IMG/VR virus record: IMGVR_UViG_3300009425_000077
Span: 1-26,848 of that record
Direction: 5' to 3' (one strand)
Length of the DNA: 26,848 nt
Source of the DNA: a virus
Shown: positions 7,412 through 14,152 of the stretch, in pieces
Numbering within the stretch: the stretch's first letter is position 1
Layout of the letters: every line of letters starts with the position of its first letter
The notes under the pieces: generated by a model
What the model was told of the DNA's origin: nothing
Seen by the model: the letters and a program-made list of their open reading frames with translations, nothing else
The model's database searches: none
Program-made: the position numbers and the translations under genes

Positions 7412-7630
7412 TTATTTCTCAGTGACAAACTCATTGAGTTGTCTAGCAGTTCTAATAACTTCTTCACCAGTGATTTCTCTTAAAGGTAAAGGTTTCTTAT
7501 CATTAGGGAATGAATCGTTGTGTGCATAGATAGCGTCAACTTCCCTCTGATAATTAGAGGTCAAAAGACCTTCTGATAGTGATAATAAGTCAGCTCGAAT
7601 TTCGAACCCCGATTTTGTTGAATTACTCAT
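7412..7630 (-). CDS. Unknown 72-aa helical protein
   Basis: A short, mostly helical protein (SGFEIRADLLSLSEGLLTSN..REVDAIYAHND..LPLREITGEEVIRTARQLNEFV). The pattern of two helices and a final EEV-x-x-TARQL helix resembles small proteins I have seen in marine T4-like phages, but I cannot name a function. CGGAG lies six bases before the ATG at 7630, which fixes the start. A longer frame from 7810 would run over the divergent promoter and is not supported. A CTAAATA-type late promoter lies 45 bases upstream. Confidence 0.75.
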   Translation of the reverse strand: MSNSTKSGFEIRADLLSLSEGLLTSNYQREVDAIYAHNDSFPNDKKPLPLREITGEEVIRTARQLNEFVTEK

Positions 7631-7673
7631 ATTTTTCTCCGTGTGTATGTGTAATGTACTGTATTGTACCTTG

Positions 7674-7681
7674 TATTTAGT
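7674..7681 (-). promoter_or_regulatory. Late promoter variant ACTAAATA
   Basis: ACTAAATA on the minus strand predicts a 38-base leader that contains the CGGAG binding site of the 72-aa gene at 7630. It is 13 bases from the -35 of the divergent plus-strand promoter, so an early and a late promoter sit back to back. Confidence 0.5.
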
Positions 7682-7693
7682 GCGTAAAAACAC

Positions 7694-7723
7694 TTGACTA
7701 TGGGTTGCATTTTTTGGTATACT
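7694..7723 (+). promoter_or_regulatory. Sigma70-type promoter of the plus-strand HAD gene
   Basis: TTGACT (7694-7699), an 18-base spacer ending in TGG, and TATACT (7718-7723) make a good -35 with an extended -10. Six bases separate it from the ATG at 7730, so the start codon is at the predicted +1. No Shine-Dalgarno sequence is present. Confidence 0.7.
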
Positions 7724-7729
7724 ATAAGT

Positions 7730-8176
7730 ATGGAAAAACAAACAATAATTTTTGACGTTGATGGAACTATCGCTGATGTAGAGCATAGGAGATATCACGT
7801 TACTCAACAACCTACCGACTGGAAATCATTCAAAGAGGCGACTCAATTTGACACTCCTGTACAATGGGTATGTGATATCGCAAAGAAACACATTGAAGAC
7901 GGACACGATGTCGCATTCTTCAGTGCAAGAAACGAGTCGCAAAGAAGTCTTACTGAAGCTCAGATTGATGAGTGGATTGGTAAAGGACATCAAGGTCTTT
8001 TCCTTAGACCCGATGGCGACTTCAGACCCGATGAAGTGTTCAAGTCCGACCTTGCAGATAAATTCGAAGAGTTCGGTGGTAAGATTGACATTGTCTATGA
8101 CGACAGAAACAAAGTTGTTGCAATGTGGAAAGCAAGAGGAATCAATGTGGTTCAAGTTGCTGAGGGCGATTTCTAA
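7730..8176 (+). CDS. HAD-superfamily phosphatase like the 3'-phosphatase domain of T4 polynucleotide kinase
   Basis: A 148-aa stand-alone HAD hydrolase. Motif I is DVDGT with D9 and D11; motif II is FFSARNE with S65; a candidate motif III lysine is K105; motif IV is YDDR with D124 and D125. The C-terminal run DDRNKVVAMWKARGINVVQVAEGDF-like pattern closely parallels the end of T4 PseT (DDR..VV.MW...G....QVA.GDF), so a nucleic-acid 3'-end phosphatase is likely. The kinase half is absent. ATG 7730 is the only start that keeps motif I and agrees with the promoter. It is the sole plus-strand gene, converging on gene 23. Confidence 0.88.
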   Translation: MEKQTIIFDVDGTIADVEHRRYHVTQQPTDWKSFKEATQFDTPVQWVCDIAKKHIEDGHDVAFFSARNESQRSLTEAQIDEWIGKGHQGLFLRPDGDFRPDEVFKSDLADKFEEFGGKIDIVYDDRNKVVAMWKARGINVVQVAEGDF

Positions 8177-8193
8177 GATACCTTATTCAAGGC

Positions 8194-8223
8194 AAAAAAA
8201 AAGGTCTCGTGAGAGACCTTTTT
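8194..8223. terminator. Bidirectional terminator between the HAD gene and gene 23
   Basis: GGTCTC (8203-8208), a GTGA loop and GAGACC (8213-8218) form a perfect stem. It is flanked by a nine-A run on the left and five T on the right, so it works as an intrinsic terminator in both directions. It ends the plus-strand HAD transcript and the late head-gene transcript that closes with gene 23. Confidence 0.92.
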
Positions 8224-8242
8224 CAAACTCGAAAGTTTTAAT

Positions 8243-9538
8243 TTACAGAATGTTAGTAACTGCAAATTTTCTGTAGTACTGGTTAGTACCTGCAGATGCA
8301 AGTCCGTCAGCTGGTGTAGCACCAACGAAAGGATTTGAAACCATACCATATCTAGTTTTGAAACCGATTTTTGGTTGGAATGTGTTCTCGCCAACAGCAC
8401 GAACCATTTGTAATGGAACGTATGGGCAATAGAACATACCTGCATCATACGGATTAGTTCCTCTATAACCAACAGTTAAGTAGTCTGAACCTGCATAAGG
8501 GTCAACGTATACTTTAACTCTACCGTTTAGAACACCAGCAAATGTATTGCCTGTGTCATCTACGTTTAGAGATGTTGATAAAGCAGGTGCGTAATCTAAT
8601 ACTCCTGCCATTGAAAGAGCAGATGCTACGTCTGAAGAACATAGAATAAAGTTTCCTTTACCTCTACGAGTATCTTTAGCGATTGCATTTGATTCTCTTT
8701 CTATTTGGAACAATAATCCTTTAAATTTCTCAACAGACCATCTTCCGTTAGCATCAACATCTAAGTTGAATGTTCCAGCGGTTGCAGCTGCCTGAGCACC
8801 TGTTTTAGCTTGGATGTTGACATTTCTGACAACTTCACGGTTAATTTCTGCAAGAATTTCTGATGAAAGAATATTTGCTAATTCTGATTCTGCATCAAGA
8901 CCGTGGATTGCTTTAAGGTCTTGTGCTAATTCTAATGTGTATTCTGCTTTTAATGCTCTTGACTTAGCAGTAACTGTAGCTTTCTCGATTGAGAAACCCA
9001 TCTGAGCGAAACCGTTAGAGGCTTCAACATCACCGAGTGCTTCTGCGTTAGCAGTAGACATCCCAGCACCTGTATCACTAGCATAAGAACCGTTGAACGG
9101 GTCTCCTGTTTGTGCGGCAAGCTTTCCGTCTGCAGTAGGGTTAACGCCGGCAGAGTAATCACTCTGTACTTCGTCAATTCCCATTGCTTCAGATTTAGTT
9201 AAACGTGTTCCTGATGGATAATCATTATATCTTGCTTTCATAGCAAAGATTAATCCAGTAGGGCCAGTCATTGGTTGAACTCCACAAATGTCGTACGCAA
9301 CGAGATTTGGCATAGCACGTCTTACTAGGGATATTAAAATCGGATCCCAGTTAGAAACGCCTGTTCCAGTAGCATTTAAAGGTGCTGCTTCTTGCAAGTT
9401 CTGCTCGTTAAGAGCTTTCTCTTGGTTCTCAAGAATAACAGCAGTGACTGCACGTTTGTAGTTGTCTTCGATTTTTGGTAAATCGGAGTGTTCTAGAATC
9501 GGCGCCCACTTTTCTTGTAAGTTTTCTGATAAAAACAT
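8243..9538 (-). CDS. 23: Major capsid protein gp23
   Basis: Main head shell protein with an HK97-type fold. The 431 residues (T4 521) are in the range of marine T4-like capsids. Recognisable blocks are the NWDPILISLVRRAMPNLVAYDICGVQPM region after the propeptide, PTGLIFAMKARY, the central LAQDLKAIHGLDAESELANILSSEIL helix, and the C-terminal KIGFKTRYGMVSNPF. A gp21-type cleavage site (L/I-x-E) is present at LQE50|AAP, which would remove a 50-residue propeptide. It follows scaffold gene 22 by 24 bases with an AAAGGA binding site, and ends at the bidirectional terminator. I saw no late promoter right before it. Confidence 0.97.
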   Translation of the reverse strand: MFLSENLQEKWAPILEHSDLPKIEDNYKRAVTAVILENQEKALNEQNLQEAAPLNATGTGVSNWDPILISLVRRAMPNLVAYDICGVQPMTGPTGLIFAMKARYNDYPSGTRLTKSEAMGIDEVQSDYSAGVNPTADGKLAAQTGDPFNGSYASDTGAGMSTANAEALGDVEASNGFAQMGFSIEKATVTAKSRALKAEYTLELAQDLKAIHGLDAESELANILSSEILAEINREVVRNVNIQAKTGAQAAATAGTFNLDVDANGRWSVEKFKGLLFQIERESNAIAKDTRRGKGNFILCSSDVASALSMAGVLDYAPALSTSLNVDDTGNTFAGVLNGRVKVYVDPYAGSDYLTVGYRGTNPYDAGMFYCPYVPLQMVRAVGENTFQPKIGFKTRYGMVSNPFVGATPADGLASAGTNQYYRKFAVTNIL

Positions 9539-9562
9539 TTTATTTTTCCTTTAAATTAAACT

Positions 9563-10882
9563 CTAACCTAATGGTTGAAGTTTTGTTATTGCTGAAGAGT
9601 ACTTGGCCATTGTTGGGTCAACTGTACTTGAAGCTTTCACTTCAAATTCATTATCACCTTCAACAACTAAGGTCTCAGTCACTACCTTTTCACCTTCTGC
9701 AGGGAAGTAGGCACTTTTGATTTCTGCAATCTTCTCTTGGAAGTCTGCTTCGTCTTTGTAATCTACTCCTTCAGCAAGTGAAGATAGTTTTTCTTTTTGC
9801 GTATCAGTCAAGTCCGAAGACGCTTCTGACACAACATTTCCTCTCTTGAGTGTATCTAATTCTTCAACGATTGCCATGTTTTGAGACACTTCACCGTCTA
9901 GTTTAGCTTCCATCTCTTCGAGACGATTTGCGAGTTCATCGATAACATCATACTTATCTTCAGGAACGTCAACATAATGTTCTACGAACAATGTTTTCAA
10001 ACCTTCGATAAAGTTTTCTGTCATTTCTGACCTCAAACCACGTTCTATTGCAAGTTCGTTTTCTTTCGTCCACTCTTCTGCACAATAGGTTAAGTATTTG
10101 TCAACTGCAACCGTAAGGTCACCTTTAACAGAATTAACTGTAGTTTTTAATTCTTCTTGATATTTAGCATCAAGTTCTTCTTTAACTTCCTGTACTTTTG
10201 ATTGTACAGCAGCCTTGAAGATTGTTTTTGCTTTTTCAGCATTTTCTTCTGAAAGGTCTAATGCTTCTGAAATTGCAGATAGGTCGTCATCTATTTCAAT
10301 TTCAACTAATGAAGACTCAACATCTGCAGAAACTTCTTCTGAGACGGCATCTTCTAATACTTCTTCTTTAGACACTTCTTCAGACATAGACTCTAGGATT
10401 TCTCCTACTTTGTCTTCGTCCATAGATTTTAAAGACTCAACAACTGCTCTTGCAACTTCTGCTTTAGTCAAACTCTCGTCCTCTTCAGACTCAGATATTG
10501 TAGACAATACTGATTGAAGTTCTTCCTTAGTCATTTCCTTCATGTTGTTGACTATAGCTTTTATTGATTCCATCTTGGAAGGTTTAGTGTCTTCTTTGAT
10601 TTTCTCTTGCTTTTCAGCCTTACCAGCACCTTTCTTCTGAGGGTCACCTTCGTTTGAAGGGACTTTCTTCTCAGCGTCTTTTACTGACTTAACTGCTTTG
10701 TCAACAGGATTGGTTTCAACTGGGACGACTTCCGCTTTACCTGCATCAATAGATGCGGCATCGGATGAACCTTGTTTGACTGGTTTTTTATCACCTTTTT
10801 CAGCTTTAGCGTCAGGTTGTCCTGCCTCTAATACTGTTTCTACAGTTTCATCAACTGTAAGGTTATTTTCTTACTCTGCCAT
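9563..10882 (-). CDS. 22: Prohead core scaffold protein gp22, interrupted by an in-frame TAA at codon 4
   Basis: Main scaffolding core of the prohead, digested by gp21 during maturation. The coding frame begins at ATG 10882, six bases after AGGAG and behind a late promoter, but reads Met-Ala-Glu-TAA (10873-10871). After the TAA it stays open for 435 codons. Residues 5-103 are Lys/Glu/Ala/Pro-rich with no start codon. From Met104 (10573) come acidic helices (SEEVSKEEVLEDAVSEEV) and a long coiled coil, ending MAKYSSAITKLQPLG. T4 gp22 is only 269 aa. The fallback ATG at 10573 has no good binding site and would give 336 aa. A point mutation or sequencing error of a CAA, GAA or AAA codon is the simplest reading. 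Confidence 0.85.
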
Positions 10883-10923
10883 TTTTTTCTCCTGTTTTAA
10901 TACTTTAATGTATTACTTTATTT

Positions 10924-10931
10924 TATTTATA
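10924..10931 (-). promoter_or_regulatory. Late promoter of gene 22 (TATAAATA)
   Basis: A perfect late element on the minus strand, in the gap between gene 21 and gene 22. The predicted leader is 36 bases and contains ACAGGAGAAAA before the ATG at 10882. It is nearly the same arrangement as before gene 18. It would also transcribe gene 23. Confidence 0.8.
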
Positions 10932-10933
10932 TG

Positions 10934-11584
10934 TTATAGACTCTCAACGAACCTTTTCCATAGATTTAATTTAGTTTCTTCTAATTTATTTAGTCGTGCA
11001 GATTTAAGAGTTCTTTGGAAGTCTTCTGCTTGGTGAGCAGTTAATATTCCATCGGCACCCATAATCCACTCGACACCTTCCATTATTCCTTCGACAAACG
11101 CCTCAGGAGCAGATGGGTCTGCAACGATATCGCCTGCAGTTGCAAGTTGAAAATCGTCTTTAACATATTGTGCATTTCCCTTTTGTTCTAGTGAACCAAG
11201 TCCTCTAGAAGATACTCCGAGTTTTGCACCATCATTGATAAGAGCTTTTACTATCTCACCATTTGGAGTACTTAAAATCTTTGCTTTTCCAACATAGTTC
11301 TTACCTTCTAGGGTAAGTGATTGGATAAGATGCGATACTTTATCTAAATTAATAGTTGGCCCTTCAGGGTGACCCAATTCGCCAAATGCACGAGACTTTT
11401 CAACAAACTCTTTGTTATAACGGTCTACTTCCTTCTCCATAATCGCTTTTGGATAGACTCTACCGTTTCTGTTTTTGATATCCGATTGCATGAAGACACC
11501 TTCTATGAAGTAGTCTTTTTTACCATCTTTTGATTCGGTGATAATTGGTGCAATTGAATCGTTAAATTCAGCTATTAATTTCAT
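10934..11584 (-). CDS. 21: Prohead core protease gp21
   Basis: Serine protease of the herpesvirus-assemblin-like U35 type that cleaves scaffold and capsid propeptides after L/I-x-E. The 216 residues (T4 212) include FGELGHPEGP with the likely catalytic H72, KLGVSSRGLGS with the catalytic serine at 125 or 126, and AGDIVADPSAPEAF with an acidic residue near 152-156 completing the triad. FIEGVFMQSDIKNRNGRVYP at residues 26-45 is typical of the family N-terminus. The start overlaps the 100-aa gene by 17 bases. The order 20-67-x-21-22-23 is that of T4. Confidence 0.96.
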   Translation of the reverse strand: MKLIAEFNDSIAPIITESKDGKKDYFIEGVFMQSDIKNRNGRVYPKAIMEKEVDRYNKEFVEKSRAFGELGHPEGPTINLDKVSHLIQSLTLEGKNYVGKAKILSTPNGEIVKALINDGAKLGVSSRGLGSLEQKGNAQYVKDDFQLATAGDIVADPSAPEAFVEGIMEGVEWIMGADGILTAHQAEDFQRTLKSARLNKLEETKLNLWKRFVESL

Positions 11585-11870
11585 TTACTATTTCCTCTAT
11601 TGTAATATCAAATTCTTCACCCATGTTCTTCATAATCTTTTTGATTTCTTTAAATTCTTTTTCGGCAGATTTTATATCTTTATATGGTGAATCACCAGTA
11701 AAGTTTCTACCATTTACAAAAACGTGAATCTTTCCTTTACTACTAGAATACACGATATCAACAGACTTTCCACCAACTTTGGTGACCTCTGACTTGACCT
11801 CTTTGTGTCCTGAAGGAAGTTTAGACTTCGCCTCATTCAACTCTTGTACCATACTAGTGAAAGACTTCAT
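11568..11870 (-). CDS. Unknown 100-aa protein in the T4 gene 68 position
   Basis: A small Lys/Glu-rich protein. It begins MKSFTSMVQELNEAKSKLPSGH, has a central beta pattern (KSVDIVYSSSKGKIHVFVNGRNF) and ends in an amphipathic helix (AEKEFKEIKKIMKNMGEE..ITIEEIVNEI). The N-terminal MKSF..M..L.EA form resembles starts of head core proteins, and the place between the gp67-like gene and gene 21 is where T4 has gene 68, a minor prohead core protein. Similarity to gp68 is not evident from sequence alone, so the role is positional inference. It starts directly after the TAA of the upstream gene and overlaps gene 21. Confidence 0.8.
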   Translation of the reverse strand: MKSFTSMVQELNEAKSKLPSGHKEVKSEVTKVGGKSVDIVYSSSKGKIHVFVNGRNFTGDSPYKDIKSAEKEFKEIKKIMKNMGEEFDITIEEIVNEINS

Positions 11871-12047
11871 TTATGCCTCTGTTCCTTCCTTCGAGTCCAT
11901 CCAGTCTACTTGACTTTCAACTCTTTTAAAGTCCACTGCACTTGCAGCTTTCTCTTTGATACCCTGATGAATTAGGTCTTTCGCACCCTGCAATTCACCT
12001 GCTTCTATAGTATCTACAATTTGTCTTGCTATTGTTACTTCACTCAT
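11871..12047 (-). CDS. 67: Prohead core protein gp67-like (58 aa)
   Basis: Short frame from ATG 12047 overlapping the portal stop as ATGA; its TAA is followed at once by the next ATG. The helical pattern IVDTIEAGELQGAKDLIHQGIKEKAA parallels the start of T4 gp67 (LIEAIKSNDLVAARKLF..), and the position right after the portal is the same. T4 gp67 is 80 aa with a long acidic tail; here the tail is only DWMDSKEGTEA. gp67 is a prohead core protein cut by gp21. The family match is by pattern and synteny, so moderately firm. Confidence 0.7.
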   Translation of the reverse strand: MSEVTIARQIVDTIEAGELQGAKDLIHQGIKEKAASAVDFKRVESQVDWMDSKEGTEA

Positions 12048-13591
12048 TTATTGTCTCCAATTTCGTTCGAATCATAAAATCCGTCATTATCACCACTATC
12101 ACCATCAGACTTTTCGTCTTCGATTTGGTCATCAATTATTTTGATGTCCTCTTCAGTTTGTCTTAGGATATACTTTCTGACATACTCTTTACTAAAGTAT
12201 TGTCCGACATATTCCTGAGCAGTTTGTAGTGCATCTAGTCTCTCTTTAAAAATCTCTTGTTCTTTTAATTCTGTAAAGTGGTTGTCTGCAGTAAAGTCAT
12301 ATTGTAAAAAGTCTTTAAACTTATCAAACTCTTCTGCATTTAACACCTCTTTTAGAACCAATTGAGTTCTTAATAAATCGGTAAACACTCTAGCAAACTT
12401 CTTCTGAAGTCTGTTAGTGAACTTATTAAACTTAAGTTCGTCTCTAGAAATCTCAGAAGAACGACCCATATTGAATCCGTTATCTGCTTCCATTCTAGAA
12501 CTAGGAACATTTAATGATTGGTATAACTTCTTCTTGAAGTATTCTACGTCATCAATTTCTGCGAGGTTTTGTCCACCAGGCAAGGTTGTAATTTCTGTTC
12601 CTCTACCACCTTCTCTTCTTGGTAACCAAAAATCTTCCAACATACTCATATGTTTTCTGTCATCTTTGATTTCACCTGTATCTGCATTATAAACAAGTTT
12701 ATTTCTATACTTATTCATAACATCTGCAAGATACTGTTCTGCCTTTGCCTTTGGAAGATTACCTACATCTATGTAAAATATTCTTCTTTCAGGAGCCCTA
12801 GACAATCTATAGATTACTAGTGCATCTTCCATCATTGATAACTGATTTGCAGTCTTCAATGCTTTGTGCAAATATCCGATAACTGCATTCTTGTTAAAAT
12901 CTAACAATCCCGAAGTAGTATAACATACTGCCTCAGGTGCAATTTTTACTGTTGTCCCTTCATTGACACCAGTTTTATCAAAGCCTTTATCATTGAAGAC
13001 ATAAAATTCTTCAATTTTCGAAATAATTTCGACACCCTTCTCTTTCTTGGTTTCAACATTCCTAACCTTCTTAATTTTAAGAGGGTCAACTTGTCTAATA
13101 TCAACAAGACCTTGTTTAGTTCTGTTGCCATCAACTACCTTATGGAAGTAAATCCTTCCATCAACGTACCATTTTCGGAATATTTCATGAGAGTTCTGAT
13201 TGAACTTCATCATTGATAAGATGTTGTAAAACTCGTCTTGCATCTTGTTTTTGATGCTGTCAGAGAGTTTCACATCTCTGAGGTCGAGTGTTACTATCCT
13301 ATCGGCACTATCCGAAGTGATACACTCATTAACTATATCTTCAATAGCTGCATCGCATTCAGGTACAAGAGAGGTTTCTCGGTATCTTCTAATGAGTTCG
13401 ACCTCATTTTTAATACCACCTTCCATGTCCACATAGGCACCATAAGCGCCTCCTGCGATGTAACCTGCGTTTTGTGAGACAACGGGTGTTCCGTCATCAT
13501 CAACTTGAGGGACAAACGACTTAGCGTTCTTAACCTCTGCAGCTCTTAACTCGTCTTTTTTACGAGTGATTTCAAATCCAAATATATCCAT
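12044..13591 (-). CDS. 20: Portal vertex protein gp20
   Basis: Dodecameric DNA entry and exit ring at the unique head vertex; it nucleates prohead assembly and docks the terminase and neck. The 515 residues (T4 524) contain conserved blocks such as DAAIEDIVNECITSD, WYVDGRIYFHKVVD, the VDPLKIKKVR strand, and the long stem and crown segment YRLSRAPERRIFYIDVGNLPK with LPGGQNLAEIDDVEYF and SSRMEADNGFNMGRSSEISRDELKF. The tail is acidic (EDEKSDGDSGDNDG). The ATG at 13591 has no Shine-Dalgarno, and lies five bases after a perfect late promoter. Confidence 0.97.
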   Translation of the reverse strand: MDIFGFEITRKKDELRAAEVKNAKSFVPQVDDDGTPVVSQNAGYIAGGAYGAYVDMEGGIKNEVELIRRYRETSLVPECDAAIEDIVNECITSDSADRIVTLDLRDVKLSDSIKNKMQDEFYNILSMMKFNQNSHEIFRKWYVDGRIYFHKVVDGNRTKQGLVDIRQVDPLKIKKVRNVETKKEKGVEIISKIEEFYVFNDKGFDKTGVNEGTTVKIAPEAVCYTTSGLLDFNKNAVIGYLHKALKTANQLSMMEDALVIYRLSRAPERRIFYIDVGNLPKAKAEQYLADVMNKYRNKLVYNADTGEIKDDRKHMSMLEDFWLPRREGGRGTEITTLPGGQNLAEIDDVEYFKKKLYQSLNVPSSRMEADNGFNMGRSSEISRDELKFNKFTNRLQKKFARVFTDLLRTQLVLKEVLNAEEFDKFKDFLQYDFTADNHFTELKEQEIFKERLDALQTAQEYVGQYFSKEYVRKYILRQTEEDIKIIDDQIEDEKSDGDSGDNDGFYDSNEIGDNK

Positions 13592-13596
13592 AATGT

Positions 13597-13604
13597 TATT
13601 TATA
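13597..13604 (-). promoter_or_regulatory. Late promoter of gene 20, ATG at predicted +1
   Basis: TATAAATA on the minus strand, then ACATT, then ATG. With the late octamer spanning -13 to -6, the +1 is the A of the portal start codon. There is no room for a ribosome binding site on such a transcript. Confidence 0.75.
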
Positions 13605-13643
13605 CCACCTAAAAGTAGCAGTATTCACTGTACTAATGTGTAC

Positions 13644-14138
13644 TTAAATTACTCTTTCCCAGTGAGAATAGGCAAATGTTGCAGTAAATTCCGTAATTCC
13701 TTCAGCGTCATTAGCAAGTGCTACTGTACTGAGTTCTGTTGGGAAGATATTGAAAAATTCGTATCTCGCTAGGACTGAGTCGTCTTTACCTAGTTGTTCG
13801 ACAAATGCCCTACTTAATAAGTAGTCTGTTGTCGCCATACCTAATGAAGTTCCGTGACCTTGAATGTCTTCTTGCCACTGTTCTAATGAAGTTCTTGCTG
13901 AAAACTCGACATCATTAACAATTGTTACTTCCCAATCAGCGTATGTTCTATCTCCAGCAAGTTTTAATACTTGACCTTGATATGGAACTTCTACCGAAGC
14001 TATTGAAGCAGCAGGAATTGATGAACCTTTCGCCAAGAACTCAATCTTATTACCTGCACGGGGTAGAAAAACTCTAAATCTGTTTGCCCTTGGGCCACCA
14101 CCTATTAATTGTGCCTTAAATTGGTCTATTGTTGACAT
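13644..14138 (-). CDS. 19: Tail tube protein gp19
   Basis: Hexameric building block of the inner tail tube, made in large amounts. The 164 residues (T4 163) show the family form: MSTIDQFKAQLIGGGPRANRFRVFLP, FLAKGSSIPAASIASVEVPYQGQVLKLAGDR, WEVTIVNDVEFSARTSLEQW, and the C-terminal ARYEFFNIFPTELSTVAL..EGITEFTATFAYSHWE. It is placed directly after sheath gene 18 with a 14-base gap, in T4 order. Expression is presumably from the gene 18 late promoter. Confidence 0.96.
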   Translation of the reverse strand: MSTIDQFKAQLIGGGPRANRFRVFLPRAGNKIEFLAKGSSIPAASIASVEVPYQGQVLKLAGDRTYADWEVTIVNDVEFSARTSLEQWQEDIQGHGTSLGMATTDYLLSRAFVEQLGKDDSVLARYEFFNIFPTELSTVALANDAEGITEFTATFAYSHWERVI

Positions 14139-14152
14139 TTATAATACTCCTG

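Noticed and set aside
10698-11036. Plus-strand open frame opposite gene 22/21
   Set aside because: Antisense to the coding N-terminal segment of gp22, whose codons give recognisable Lys/Glu-rich protein. No promoter or binding site on the plus strand.
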